Assembly: GCA_006508105.1 (NCBI GenBank) | Contig: QKPP01000016.1 | Span: 20,341-75,270 of the forward strand | Length of the DNA: 54,930 nt | Direction of reading: 5' to 3' | Origin: Myxococcales bacterium FL481 | GTDB lineage: Bacteria > Myxococcota_A > Polyangia > Nannocystales > Nannocystaceae | Shown: positions 1 to 9,150 of the stretch, in pieces | Layout: each line of letters starts with the position of its first letter | Numbering within the stretch: the first letter of the stretch is position 1 | The notes under the pieces: generated by a model | Told to the model about the DNA's origin: nothing | The model's database searches: none | What the model saw: only the letters and a program-made list of their open reading frames with translations | Made by a program: the position numbers and the translations under genes

Positions 1-1
1 C

Positions 2-1147
2 CAGGTTGGCGTAGTCACCCGACGCCTCGCTGATGACGAAGTCGGCCACCCGGTCTCCGAGCCCGTCGCGTTGCAGCCGGGCATAGATTCGCTCGGCGAG
101 CGGCACACGCCGCAGGATCTCCCGCGCCTGGGCCAGGACGCGCGGGTCATCGACGCCTTGGTTCGGCGTGCCGCCCGTCTGGTCCCCCGCGAGACGTTCC
201 GGGGCGCGGTGCTCAACGCGTTTCAGGGGCCGCTGCGATGGGCGTTGGCCGTGGCCGGCGCGTGGATCGGCTTCGCCGTGGTGATGCGGCAGCCCGGACA
301 CCCCACCGAGGCTGAACTGCAGAACAACATCTTGCTCGCCACAGAGCTGCCCTTCACGCTGTGGTTTGCCTTGCGCTTGGTCGACAATCTGGCGGAGGTG
401 TGGGCCAAACGAGCCTCAGAGACGGACTCGACATTCGACGACCAGCTCGTGCCGATTGTCCGAGCGGCGCTGAAGGTGTTTCTGGTCGCCGTGTGCGTCG
501 TGATGGTCATTCAAAACCTCGGCGGCGAGGTCAGTTCGCTCCTCGCGGGCTTCGGCATCGGTGGCGCCGCCGTGGCGCTGGCCTCGAAAGACACGATTGC
601 CAACCTATTCGGATCGATCGTGATCTTTGTCGATCGGCCGTTTCAGATCGGCGATTGGGTCGAGATCGGCTCTCACGAGGGCACGGTGGAGGAGGTGGGT
701 CTACGCGTGACTCGTATTCGGACGTTCGCAAACAGCTTGATTACGGTACCCAACTCGGCGTTGACCACCAGCGCGATCAACAACTGGTCTCGCATGAACA
801 AGCGTCGGATCAAGCTGACCATCGGATTGACGTACGACACCTCGCCGCAGCGGATGCGCGACGCACTCGAGGCTCTCCGTGACTGTTTACGTCGCGATGC
901 GCGGATCGATCAGGGCTTTTGGCTGGTGAACTTCACCGATCTCGGCCCGTCGAGTCTCGACGTATTTGTGTATTGCTTCACGGTCACCACGAGTTGGGAG
1001 GAGTACATGCAGACGCGAGAGGAGTTGCTGCTGGCGTTTATGGACGCGGTCTCGCAACTGGGCCTTAGCTTTGCTTTCCCCACCCAGACGGTGCACGTGG
1101 ACAGCTTTCCGACCGAGAGGGTCGATTCGCTGCGGCCGAATCCATGA
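2..1147 (+). CDS. MscS-family mechanosensitive ion channel (5' end outside window)
   Basis: This is a small-conductance mechanosensitive channel protein of the inner membrane, expected to open under hypo-osmotic stress. The frame is open from base 2 with no convincing start codon (a TTG at 71 is the first candidate), so the gene probably begins upstream of the window. The visible protein has several hydrophobic segments. The diagnostic pore helix and beta domain follow, with GFGIGGAAVALA, then ANLFGSI, DRPFQIGDWVEI, GTVEEVGLRVTRIRT and VPNSAL in the usual MscS order. The cytosolic alpha/beta C-terminal domain follows. It stands alone on the plus strand, 39 bases before the SDR gene. Family membership is clear; the exact subfamily and the N-terminus are not. 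Confidence 0.93.
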   Translation, partial: QVGVVTRRLADDEVGHPVSEPVALQPGIDSLGERHTPQDLPRLGQDARVIDALVRRAARLVPRETFRGAVLNAFQGPLRWALAVAGAWIGFAVVMRQPGHPTEAELQNNILLATELPFTLWFALRLVDNLAEVWAKRASETDSTFDDQLVPIVRAALKVFLVAVCVVMVIQNLGGEVSSLLAGFGIGGAAVALASKDTIANLFGSIVIFVDRPFQIGDWVEIGSHEGTVEEVGLRVTRIRTFANSLITVPNSALTTSAINNWSRMNKRRIKLTIGLTYDTSPQRMRDALEALRDCLRRDARIDQGFWLVNFTDLGPSSLDVFVYCFTVTTSWEEYMQTREELLLAFMDAVSQLGLSFAFPTQTVHVDSFPTERVDSLRPNP

Positions 1148-1186
1148 CGCCGAAGTGCGGCGCTTGGCCCGACAGAGGAGCACGAG

Positions 1187-1924
1187 ATGAACGTTGTCAT
1201 ATTTGGAGCGACCCGAGGAATGGGGCGCGCCCTGGCTCGCCTGCTAGCCGATCGGAAAGACGCGATCTTCCTGCTCGGCCGTTCCGCGGATGAGCTGGCC
1301 CACTCGGCGGCTGACTTGGAAGCACGCGGGGCGAAGCGACCCGTGGGCCACGCCGTGTGCGATCTCGGCGAGCCAGACTCGTTCGACGCGGGACTTGGGC
1401 GGGCGGTGGCGGAGCTCGGGCGTCTCGATGCCGTGGTTCTCACGGCGGGCGCGTTCGCGAGCCAGGAGGCGCTGGAAGACAGTGCCGAACTGACCCAACG
1501 CGTACTGACATTCAACTTCACCAACGCCGTGTTGTTCTGCGAGGCGGCTCGCCGGCTCTTGCTCAAGCAGGGTGGGGGAGTCTTGTGTGCGTTTTCTTCG
1601 GTGGCGGGAGACCGGGGTCGCAAGCCGGTCGTGCTCTATGGAGCGAGCAAGGCGGGACTGTCAGCGTATCTCGAAGGACTCGATCATCGCTACCACGCGG
1701 CCGGGTTGCGGGTGGTGAATGTCAAACCGGGCTTTGTGAAGACGGACATGACCGCGGGGCTCACTCCGCCGCCGTTTGCCGGGACCGCGGAAGGGGTCGC
1801 GAAGACGGTCGCGGCGGCATTGGACCGTCCGCGACCAATCGTCTATGCGCCGCCGATCTGGCGGTGGATTTTGCTGGTGATTCGCCAACTGCCGCGCTTT
1901 GTTATGCGGCGAATCGGGTTCTAG
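1187..1924 (+). CDS. Short-chain dehydrogenase/reductase (SDR)
   Basis: An NAD(P)-dependent oxidoreductase of 245 residues with a classical SDR Rossmann fold. The cofactor motif GATRGMG sits at residues 7-13, the catalytic Ser lies in AFSSVAG, and the Tyr-Lys pair lies in YGASK. The C-terminus is unusual for a soluble SDR: it is hydrophobic and basic (PPIWRWILLVI, then FVMRRIGF), which suggests membrane association. That kind of tail is seen in DprE2-like and some lipid-modifying SDRs, so a lipid or polyprenyl-linked substrate is possible, but this is inference. The ATG is preceded by AGAGGAG about 8 bases upstream. It ends 90 bases before the convergent carB stop, with no obvious terminator between them. 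Confidence 0.9.
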   Translation: MNVVIFGATRGMGRALARLLADRKDAIFLLGRSADELAHSAADLEARGAKRPVGHAVCDLGEPDSFDAGLGRAVAELGRLDAVVLTAGAFASQEALEDSAELTQRVLTFNFTNAVLFCEAARRLLLKQGGGVLCAFSSVAGDRGRKPVVLYGASKAGLSAYLEGLDHRYHAAGLRVVNVKPGFVKTDMTAGLTPPPFAGTAEGVAKTVAAALDRPRPIVYAPPIWRWILLVIRQLPRFVMRRIGF

Positions 1925-2014
1925 TTCTAGGCGAAGCATGGCACCCTGACACTTGTGACCTCGGGGACGGACCACGCGGGTGCCTGCCTCTTGGGCCACG
2001 ATTGACGATCTGGA

Positions 2015-5000
2015 TCAGACCGACGTTCCCGGCTCTAGATCCTGCAGCGCGACCGGTTCGAGTGGGGCCTCGCGCAGCGAACGGATCGCACGGGCGCACA
2101 CCCGTGCCGCGGCGGCCGTGGTGTAGTAGGGAATCCCGCGTTCGAGAGCGGATCGGCGCATGTGAGCGGAGCCCTCGGCAGCCTTGGCATCGCCGAGTGC
2201 CGTCGACGTGAGCACGAGGTCGATCTGACCGTCGCGGAGGAGATCAAGCGTGGTGGTTTCGCGTTCGAAGTGCTTGGCCACGCTGCGTACGTTGAGACCA
2301 TGCTGGCGTAGGAACTCAGCCGTCCCCGGCGTGGCGACGAGCGCAAAGCCCGACTCCGCCAGCGACTGCGCCGCTTCCAGGATCGCGGGCTTGTCTTGCG
2401 GACGAAACGACAACAGCACGGTGCCGGACAGAGGCAGATTCATGCCGGCGCCGCGCTGAGCTTTGGCGTAGGCCCGGGCGAAATCGCGATCGATACCCAT
2501 GACCTCGCCCGTGCTCTTCATCTCGGGCCCCAAGAGCGTGTCGACCCCGGGGAACTTCACGAAGGGAAACACCGCCTCTTTGACCGAGACGTGCTCGGGC
2601 TCGATTTCGGAGGAGCAGCCCAGCGCGGGCAGCGATTGGCCCGCCATCACCCGGGCCGCGAGCTGGGCCAACGGGCGGCCGATTGCCTTGGACACGAACG
2701 GCACCGTGCGCGACGCCCGAGGGTTCACCTCGATCACGTAGATCTGGCCGCCCGCAACCGCGAATTGCACGTTCATCAGGCCCCGAACTCCGAGCTCGAG
2801 TGCGAGCTTTCTGGTGGCCTGTTTGATCTGTTCGAGTACGTCGGCGCTGAGACTGTACGCGGGCAGGGAGCAGGCCGAATCGCCCGAGTGGATGCCGGCT
2901 TCTTCGATGTGCTCCATCACCCCGCCCACGATCGCCAGCTCTCCGTCGCACAACGCGTCGACGTCGACCTCGATGGCGTCGGCCAAGAAGCGATCGATGA
3001 GCACGGGGTGTTCATCGCTGACTTGAACCGCTTCGCGGACGTAGGTTCGGAGTTGATCTCGGTCGTGCACGATCTGCATCGCACGTCCGCCAAGTACGTA
3101 GGACGGACGTAGGAGCACGGGATAGCCTAGCTGCTCGGCACAGGCGATCGCTTCGGATTCGCTGCGCGCCACGCCGTTGGGGGGCTGGGCGAGCCCGAGC
3201 GAGTCCAGCAGTTCAGCGAAGCGCTCTCGGTCTTCCGCGCGGTCGATGGCGTCGGGCGAGGTGCCCAGGATGTTGACGCCGGCCCGCTCGAGCGCGACGG
3301 CCAGGCGAAGGGGTGTTTGTCCGCCGAACTGGACAATCACGCCGTAGGGCCGCTCACGGTGCACGATCTCAAGCACGTCTTCGAGCGTGAGTGGCTCGAA
3401 ATACAACCGATCCGAGGTGTCGTAGTCCGTCGATACGGTTTCGGGGTTGCAGTTGACCATGATGGTCTCGAACCCGTCTTTCGCCAGTCCCATCACCCCG
3501 TGAACACAGCAGTAGTCGAACTCGATCCCTTGGCCGATTCGGTTCGGCCCGCCGCCCAAGATGATAACTTTGCGCCGATTGGTCGGTTCGGCTTCGCATT
3601 CCTCCTCGTACGCCGAGTAGAGGTACGGGGTGCTCGCTTCAAACTCGGCCGCGCAAGTATCAATGCGGCGATAGACGGGGTGAATCCCGGCGTCGTGTCG
3701 ACGCTGGCGAACCTCGGCCTCGGTCGATCCGGTCAAAGCGGCGATCCGGCGGTCAGAAAAGCCCTGCTGCTTGGCCCACGCCAGATCCGCGCCGGCGGTG
3801 ACGGCTGCCTCCGCGGCGACGATTTCGGAGATCTGGCCGACGAACCATGGGTCCACCGCACTCAACTCGGCGATCTTCGCCAGCGGCCAGCCGCGCCGTG
3901 CGGCCTCGGCCACGGCCCAAAGTCGTCCCGGCCGAGGCACTTCGAGTCGGGTGGCGAGGGCAGCATCGTCTTGCGTAAGCGGGTCGAATCCGTATTGGTC
4001 GTTCTCAAGGGATCTGACGGCTTTTTGCAGCGACTCACGAAACGTGCGCCCCACGGCCATCGTCTCGCCGACGGATTTCATCTGCACCCCCAAACGAGAG
4101 TCGGTCGCGGGGAACTTCTCGAAGGCGAAGCGAGGAATCTTGGTGATGACGTAGTCGATGGTGGGCTCAAAAGACGCCGGCGTCTTCTTCGTGATGTCGT
4201 TCGGGACCTCGTCGAGTCGGTACCCAAGTGCCAACTTGGCGGCGATCTTGGCGATGGGGAAGCCCGTGGCTTTGCTCGCCAACGCCGAGCTCCTTGAGAC
4301 GCGCGGGTTCATTTCGATGACGACGATCTCTCCGTCGCGCGGATTGACGGCAAACTGAATGTTTGACCCGCCGGTGTCGACGCCGATTTTGCGAATGATC
4401 CGGATCGATGCATCTCGCAGTCGCTGGTACTCCTTGTCCGTCAGCGTCTGGGCGGGGGCAATGGTCACCGAGTCTCCGGTGTGCACACCCATGGCGTCGA
4501 CGTTCTCGATCGTGCAGATGATCACGACGTTGTCCGCGGTGTCGCGCATCACCTCGAGTTCGTACTCTTTCCAGCCCAGGACGGACTCTTCGATGAGCAC
4601 CTCGCTGGTCGGGGACTGGGTCAGGCCCCACTGGACCTTCTCTTCGTACTCGGCCTCGTTTTGGGCGATCGCCCCCCCGCTGCCACCGAGCGTGAAGCTG
4701 GGGCGAATGATCGCGGGTACTCCGACTTCGCGCAGGGCGGCGCGCGCTTCGTCTAGGTTGTGCACGCAGACCGACCGGGGCACCCGAACGCCAATCTCGG
4801 CCATGGCCTGACGAAACTGCCCGCGGTCCTCGGCCATGAGTATCGCGTCGAGATTGGCTCCGATGAGCTCGATGCCGAGGCGCTTGAGCACGCCCCGCTC
4901 GGCAACCGCCATGGCGAGATTCAACGCGGTTTGCCCCCCCACGGTAGGGAGCACCGCATCCGGTCGTTCCACCTCGAGCACGCGCTCCAGCGTTTCAGGC

Positions 5001-5215
5001 GTGAGCGGCTCGACGTAGGTCCGTGCGGCGAACTCCGGGTCCGTCATGATCGTCGCCGGGTTTGAGTTGACGAGAACAACGTCAATGCCTTCCTCGGCGA
5101 TCGCTTTGCACGCTTGCGTGCCGGAGTAGTCGAACTCGCAGGCTTGTCCAATGACGATCGGACCGGAGCCGATGAGAAGGATCTTCTTGAGGTCGGTTCG
5201 CTTGGGCAAGGTCAA
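2015..5215 (-). CDS. carB: Carbamoyl-phosphate synthase large subunit
   Basis: Makes carbamoyl phosphate from bicarbonate, ATP and ammonia delivered by CarA, for pyrimidine and arginine synthesis. At 1066 residues it has the normal full length. The two homologous ATP-grasp halves are recognisable from the repeated openings [15 protein letters not shown] near the N-terminus and [15 protein letters not shown] about residue 550. Each half carries [13 protein letters not shown]- or [10 protein letters not shown]-type ATP-grasp motifs. The C-terminal 140 residues form the MGS-like allosteric domain. The start is a TTG, 30 bases downstream of the carA stop, so the two genes are surely co-transcribed. 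The N-terminal sequence [11 protein letters not shown] agrees with family starts, which supports the TTG. Confidence 0.99.
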   Translation of the reverse strand: MTLPKRTDLKKILLIGSGPIVIGQACEFDYSGTQACKAIAEEGIDVVLVNSNPATIMTDPEFAARTYVEPLTPETLERVLEVERPDAVLPTVGGQTALNLAMAVAERGVLKRLGIELIGANLDAILMAEDRGQFRQAMAEIGVRVPRSVCVHNLDEARAALREVGVPAIIRPSFTLGGSGGAIAQNEAEYEEKVQWGLTQSPTSEVLIEESVLGWKEYELEVMRDTADNVVIICTIENVDAMGVHTGDSVTIAPAQTLTDKEYQRLRDASIRIIRKIGVDTGGSNIQFAVNPRDGEIVVIEMNPRVSRSSALASKATGFPIAKIAAKLALGYRLDEVPNDITKKTPASFEPTIDYVITKIPRFAFEKFPATDSRLGVQMKSVGETMAVGRTFRESLQKAVRSLENDQYGFDPLTQDDAALATRLEVPRPGRLWAVAEAARRGWPLAKIAELSAVDPWFVGQISEIVAAEAAVTAGADLAWAKQQGFSDRRIAALTGSTEAEVRQRRHDAGIHPVYRRIDTCAAEFEASTPYLYSAYEEECEAEPTNRRKVIILGGGPNRIGQGIEFDYCCVHGVMGLAKDGFETIMVNCNPETVSTDYDTSDRLYFEPLTLEDVLEIVHRERPYGVIVQFGGQTPLRLAVALERAGVNILGTSPDAIDRAEDRERFAELLDSLGLAQPPNGVARSESEAIACAEQLGYPVLLRPSYVLGGRAMQIVHDRDQLRTYVREAVQVSDEHPVLIDRFLADAIEVDVDALCDGELAIVGGVMEHIEEAGIHSGDSACSLPAYSLSADVLEQIKQATRKLALELGVRGLMNVQFAVAGGQIYVIEVNPRASRTVPFVSKAIGRPLAQLAARVMAGQSLPALGCSSEIEPEHVSVKEAVFPFVKFPGVDTLLGPEMKSTGEVMGIDRDFARAYAKAQRGAGMNLPLSGTVLLSFRPQDKPAILEAAQSLAESGFALVATPGTAEFLRQHGLNVRSVAKHFERETTTLDLLRDGQIDLVLTSTALGDAKAAEGSAHMRRSALERGIPYYTTAAAARVCARAIRSLREAPLEPVALQDLEPGTSV

Positions 5216-5245
5216 ACTCGCTGGCTAAAACGGCGGTGATTCGGT

Positions 5246-6409
5246 TTAGACGGCTGCCTGGCGGTGTTGGGAGACGACGCGCCGGAACTCGAGGAACAAG
5301 TCGCGGGCGTCATGAGGCCCCGGCGATGCCTCGGGATGAAACTGAACCGAGAACGCCGGGCGCTGGCGGTGCCGGATCCCATCAATGCATCCATCGTTGA
5401 GATTGATGTGAGTGATGTCGACATCGGGGTGCTCTTCGGTTGCCTTGCTGTCGAGGGCGAAACCGTGGTTGACTGAGGCGATCAGCACGCGGCCCGTGCC
5501 GACGACGCTGGTCGGGTGGTTGGCCCCGTGGTGGCCGAATCGCAGCTTGCTGGTCGGGATACCGAGCGCCCGTCCCAGCAGTTGGTGGCCCAAGCAGATC
5601 CCAAAGATCGGCTTGTGGTCGAGGAGCTCACGGATGATATCCGGGGCGTACGGCACCGCGGAGGGATCGCCCGGACCGTTGGACAAGAACACGCCATCGG
5701 GCGCGAGCGCGAGCGCCTCGCGAGCCGGCGTCGTCGCCGGGACCACGGTGACGTCGAATCCCGCGTCGACCAGCATGCGCAAGATGTTGTGTTTGACCCC
5801 GTAGTCGTAGGCCACGACGCGGTAGGTGGGGGTCGGCGTGTCCTGCTCTCGCCACAGCGACCCCTCGGTCCAGCCGTAAGGCTCGTGGCAAGTGACGGTG
5901 TCGACCAAGTTGCTGCCCGCCATCGAGGGGAGGGCGGCGGCCCGTTGACGGAGCTCGTCTAGATCAAACTCGCCCGTGGCCAAGACGCCGTTGGTGGCGC
6001 CCAGCGTGCGAATGTGCCGAACGAGGCGTCGGGTGTCGACGCCGAAGATGCCGGGGATTCCGTGCTCAACGAGATACTCTCCCAGGCTTCGTTCGGCCCG
6101 CCACGAGGAGGGCGTGTCCACGTAGTGGCGCACGATGAAGCCGCTGAGAAACGCCCCGCGAGACTCTTGATCCTGGCGATTGACCCCCACGTTGCCGATC
6201 TCGGGGCAGGTCATGCACACGATCTGGCCGGCGTAGGACGGGTCGCTGAGAACCTCTTGATAGCCGGAAAGGCCGGTATGGAAGACGACCTCCCCGGTGC
6301 CTTCGAGCTGCGCCCCAAAGGCGCTGCCCATGAATGTGGTGCCGTCGGCGAGGACGAGACAAGCGTTGTGCACGGGTGGATACATAGCGGCGAGGAACGG
6401 CCGGAGCAT
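5246..6409 (-). CDS. carA: Carbamoyl-phosphate synthase small (glutaminase) subunit
   Basis: The amidotransferase subunit that hydrolyses glutamine and channels ammonia to CarB. It is 387 residues long, which is normal. The N-terminal CPSase domain begins with ACLVLADGTTF and FHTGLSGYQEVL. The class I glutaminase domain shows the nucleophile region PIFGICLGHQLLGRA (Cys in GICLGH) and the His/Glu pair in VQFHPEASPGP. Two ATG codons are possible, at 6409 and at 6385; the family usually starts near the second, and neither has a strong ribosome site, so the N-terminus is uncertain by eight residues. It lies 66 bases downstream of the PilZ gene and 30 bases upstream of carB. Confidence 0.98.
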   Translation of the reverse strand: MLRPFLAAMYPPVHNACLVLADGTTFMGSAFGAQLEGTGEVVFHTGLSGYQEVLSDPSYAGQIVCMTCPEIGNVGVNRQDQESRGAFLSGFIVRHYVDTPSSWRAERSLGEYLVEHGIPGIFGVDTRRLVRHIRTLGATNGVLATGEFDLDELRQRAAALPSMAGSNLVDTVTCHEPYGWTEGSLWREQDTPTPTYRVVAYDYGVKHNILRMLVDAGFDVTVVPATTPAREALALAPDGVFLSNGPGDPSAVPYAPDIIRELLDHKPIFGICLGHQLLGRALGIPTSKLRFGHHGANHPTSVVGTGRVLIASVNHGFALDSKATEEHPDVDITHINLNDGCIDGIRHRQRPAFSVQFHPEASPGPHDARDLFLEFRRVVSQHRQAAV

Positions 6410-6475
6410 ACGGGTTTCCGTCTCGCTGGGGGCGCCCGTGTTGGGCGTCCCAGCGGTTCCCGCGGACGTCCCGCT

Positions 6476-7087
6476 CTACTGTTCGACCAGGCGGCGGATC
6501 ACTTCGCGAATGCGATGGATGCCGCCGATATCACGCGCCATGAACTCCAAGCCGACGCCAGCCGGGTTGGAGTCGTTTCGCACCACCGCTGAGATCTCAA
6601 GGGGTCGCGCGCTGCCGGGAGGCGTCAGTTCGATAATGATCTCTTCGCCCGGAGATGGCCGAGACTCGGTCATGAGCAACGCCCCGCCTTCGGATACCTC
6701 GGAAAGTGCAGCTTGCCGTAGCTCTCGGTCGCGAGGAAAACGCCACCGCGCTTCGACCAGCAAGGGCAGGCGGAGGTGCTTGCGTCGTGGCAGCAGCTCC
6801 GTGTTGCCGTGCGCGACCGCAGCGAGGAATTGCAGCTTTTGTTGCTCTGAACCGGTGCAGAGCACCACCCCGCCCGCGCGGATCCGCAGTCGCGGGCGAG
6901 CCCCGTGCCACTCTCGTCCGATGGCTCGGACCATCAGCTTGCCGGACAGTCCTTGATAGGAAAGCTCCAATAGTAGTTCTTCACCCGGCTCGAAAGGTTC
7001 GGTGGTGTACACCCGTAACGCGTTGTCGTCGAGGCGAGCCTCGAGGAACGCGATTCCGGACGGGTAGTGGCAGCGTATTTTTCGCAA
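6476..7087 (-). CDS. PilZ-domain protein, probable c-di-GMP receptor
   Basis: A protein of about 203 residues with a C-terminal PilZ domain. The binding arginines lie in RRKHLR (residues 101-106, an RxxxR). The second motif, normally D/NxSxxG, reads ExSxxG (EVSEGG, residues 130-135), so c-di-GMP affinity may be altered. Residues 25-75 look like a second beta-barrel of the PilZ type (FEPGEELLLELSYQGL) without the ligand motifs, as in YcgR-like two-domain proteins. The frame stays open far upstream across the divergent aminotransferase, so the start is a judgement: TTG at 7087 has a GAGGA sequence about 11 bases upstream and no ATG is available. It sits just ahead of carA on the same strand; the pairing may be only operonic. 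Confidence 0.82.
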   Translation of the reverse strand: MRKIRCHYPSGIAFLEARLDDNALRVYTTEPFEPGEELLLELSYQGLSGKLMVRAIGREWHGARPRLRIRAGGVVLCTGSEQQKLQFLAAVAHGNTELLPRRKHLRLPLLVEARWRFPRDRELRQAALSEVSEGGALLMTESRPSPGEEIIIELTPPGSARPLEISAVVRNDSNPAGVGLEFMARDIGGIHRIREVIRRLVEQ

Positions 7088-7312
7088 GATGCCGTACGTC
7101 CTCGTTCTTAGACAATTACCACAGGTCAGTGGGCCGACGTCATGCGCCGCGAGGGTTGTGATCGCGTCTACGGCGCGACCGTAGAGCCGGGATCGGCGGC
7201 CCGATTTGACTCGTAGGGGCGCCTCGCACAGTCTTGCGGCGCGAATCCGTGGCCCAGGCTTGCGGGCCGGGTCCGCTTGCTGCGCTGCTCTACCGACGAA
7301 ACAGGAGATCCC

Positions 7313-8188
7313 GTGGCCACGAAGGTTTACCTCTCGACGCGCGGCGGCGTCGTCGACCCCGCGGACGCCACCGTCAGCGCGTTCGATCGCGGATTCCTTT
7401 ACGGAGACAGCGTGTACGAGACGTTGCGCACCTCGGGTCCGCGACGCGTGGTGGCGCTGCGTCGGCATTTGGAGCGACTGCATCGCAGTGCCGCTGGGAT
7501 CGGGTTTTCCATCCCATTTTCGGACGAGATGCTTATCGCGGCCATCGACGACACGCTCACGGCCGCCGAAAACGCCGCAAGCCGCATCCGCGTGGTGATC
7601 ACCCGCGGGACGGGGCCGATCGCTTTGGACACGCGGACGTCGTCGCAGCCGATGCTGGTGGTGTACGTCGAGGCGCTCCAGCTGCCTGACGAGGCGTCGT
7701 ACACTCGCGGGCTTTCCGCCGCGTTGGTGGATCCGCGTACAGTGGCCAACCCGGGGCTGAAGACGGGGAATTACCTGCCGAACATCTTGGCGCTGCGGCA
7801 GGCGATCGAGCGCGCGGGCGACGACGCGATCATGTGCAACCGCGACGGTTTCGTTACCGAGGGCGCCACCAGCAACGTGTTTGTGGTCGCCTCGGGAGAG
7901 ATCTGCACGCCTTCGCTGGAAACGGGGCTGCTCGCGGGCATCACTCGAAGCATCGTATTCGAGCTGTGCGATCGCCTCGGCGCCTCGATGAGCGAGCGGG
8001 CCATTTCGCCGCACGAACTGGCCGCCGCGGACGAGTTGTTCCTCACGAGCTCCGTGCGCGGGATCATGCCCGTCACCCGCCTGGACGGAGAGACGGTCGG
8101 TGCGGGTTGTATGGGCCCGCTGACGCGCAAGTTGTGGGAGGCGTACGAGGACTACGTGCGCGCGGTGGGGCGCGGCGAGTGCGAGTAA
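7313..8188 (+). CDS. Class IV PLP-dependent aminotransferase (BCAT / D-amino acid / aminodeoxychorismate lyase family)
   Basis: A fold-type IV PLP enzyme of 291 residues. Family marks are FDRGFLYGDSVYETLR near residue 30, the Schiff-base lysine in GLKTGNYLPN, the phosphate-binding TEGATSNVF, and the late SSVRGIMPV. The family covers branched-chain aminotransferase, D-amino acid transaminase and PabC. The sequence does not settle the substrate; the short length and RGFLYGD region lean towards a D-amino acid transaminase or PabC-type enzyme. The GTG at 7313 is chosen because AGGAG lies five bases upstream and the protein then begins in register with the family; an upstream TTG would add 12 unsupported residues. 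It is divergent from the PilZ gene and heads a four-gene run. Confidence 0.93.
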   Translation: MATKVYLSTRGGVVDPADATVSAFDRGFLYGDSVYETLRTSGPRRVVALRRHLERLHRSAAGIGFSIPFSDEMLIAAIDDTLTAAENAASRIRVVITRGTGPIALDTRTSSQPMLVVYVEALQLPDEASYTRGLSAALVDPRTVANPGLKTGNYLPNILALRQAIERAGDDAIMCNRDGFVTEGATSNVFVVASGEICTPSLETGLLAGITRSIVFELCDRLGASMSERAISPHELAAADELFLTSSVRGIMPVTRLDGETVGAGCMGPLTRKLWEAYEDYVRAVGRGECE

Positions 8189-8258
8189 CTGCCGCCACTT
8201 GCACGCGTGACGGCGCCCGACTAGGTTGGCGCGCACGCCTTTCAGCCAGAGCCGTCAC

Positions 8259-8825
8259 GTGAAGCCGATCGAGATCTGTACTGTGTTGGGCCCCGAGCGG
8301 GTCGATGCCTACTACAACGAGCTATCCGGCAAGGAGATCCGCGCCGTGCTCAAGGCCGGCGGGTCGCATTCCAACACTCCGTCGACTGCGTTTACCCAAG
8401 CCGCTCGACGGAAGATCTGGCGGGCGCGGTTCAATGCCGAATTTTCCGGTGGCAATGATCAGCTTGCTCTCGCGCTGCTCATCGAGTGGCTGATGCGTCA
8501 TCACCGAAACATGCTGGTCGACTACCTCGACTTTCTCGAGGTCAAGCACCAGCAGGGGGAGACCGAGGAGGACTTCTGCGAGACTCGCACGCCGGAGCAG
8601 CTTCGTGAGGGGGCGACCGTCCTTCTCGGGAAGTACCCCCCCCATGAAGTCGCAACGTACCTGTTGTTGATCGGTCATCTCCAAGAAACCTCCGTATTCG
8701 ACGAGACGCCTGGAGTGCTCGAGGCGTTGGGCATGTCGAGTGCGGACGCCGCGGCCCACGCCGAGTCCGCCCAGTCTCGACGCGCGCAGCGACAAGACGC
8801 AGGACCGGCACCAGCCGGTACCTAG
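8259..8825 (+). CDS. Uncharacterised protein, about 188 residues
   Basis: I do not recognise this protein. It is soluble and charged, with no signal peptide or transmembrane segment. It opens with VKPIEICTVLGPERVDAYY, has a helical middle (LALALLIEWLMRHHRNMLVDYLDFL) and ends in an Ala/Arg/Gln-rich tail. Its composition and codon use match its neighbours, so it is a real gene. A GTG at 8259 gives a compact start; a TTG at 8226 would add 11 residues, and neither has a strong ribosome site. It follows the aminotransferase by about 70 bases and is 16 bases ahead of the TPR gene, which implies one operon with the aminotransferase and the DHH-like gene. Confidence 0.75.
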   Translation: MKPIEICTVLGPERVDAYYNELSGKEIRAVLKAGGSHSNTPSTAFTQAARRKIWRARFNAEFSGGNDQLALALLIEWLMRHHRNMLVDYLDFLEVKHQQGETEEDFCETRTPEQLREGATVLLGKYPPHEVATYLLLIGHLQETSVFDETPGVLEALGMSSADAAAHAESAQSRRAQRQDAGPAPAGT

Positions 8826-8841
8826 CGGCAGGGGGGGCGTC

Positions 8842-9150
8842 GTGGATCGTCTGCAAATGCTTCGCAATATGGTCGCCGCTCGGGCCACCGACCCGTTCCC
8901 GCGCTACGGACTTGCGATGGAGCTGCGGAAACGCGGAGAATACGAAGAGGCCCATCAGGTGTTCGCGGCCTTGCTCGAGGACCATGCGTCGTATCTGCCG
9001 ACGTACCTGATGGCCGGAAACTTGATGGCCGAGCGGGGCGATCCTTCGGGTGCTCGCGAGGTCTACGATCGCGGCATCGTGGTCGCCCGCGACGCGGGTG
9101 ATGGGCACACCCAATCCGAGCTTGAGGCTGCGCGCGCGGAGCTCGATTGA
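8842..9150 (+). CDS. Small tetratricopeptide-repeat (TPR) protein
   Basis: A 102-residue helical protein with about two TPR-like units: RYGLAMELRKRGEYEEAHQV (canonical Gly/Tyr/Ala spacing), then LPTYLMAGNLMAERGDPSGA. TPRs mediate protein-protein contact, so it is probably an adaptor for a neighbouring product. The GTG at 8842 follows a G-rich stretch (AGGGGGGGC) that serves as ribosome site; longer in-frame starts would overlap the previous gene and add a low-complexity Pro/Arg leader. Its TGA overlaps the TTG of the DHH-like gene by four bases, indicating translational coupling with that gene. Confidence 0.85.
   Translation: MDRLQMLRNMVAARATDPFPRYGLAMELRKRGEYEEAHQVFAALLEDHASYLPTYLMAGNLMAERGDPSGAREVYDRGIVVARDAGDGHTQSELEAARAELD

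Noticed and set aside
2316-4811. Several long open frames antisense or shifted within carB
   Set aside because: They are Arg/Gly/His-rich chance frames in a high-GC gene and match no family; carB is certain.
6476-8236. A 586-codon open frame on the minus strand covering both the PilZ gene and the aminotransferase
   Set aside because: The part beyond 7087 is Arg/His-rich antisense to the strongly supported aminotransferase; only the PilZ part is credible.
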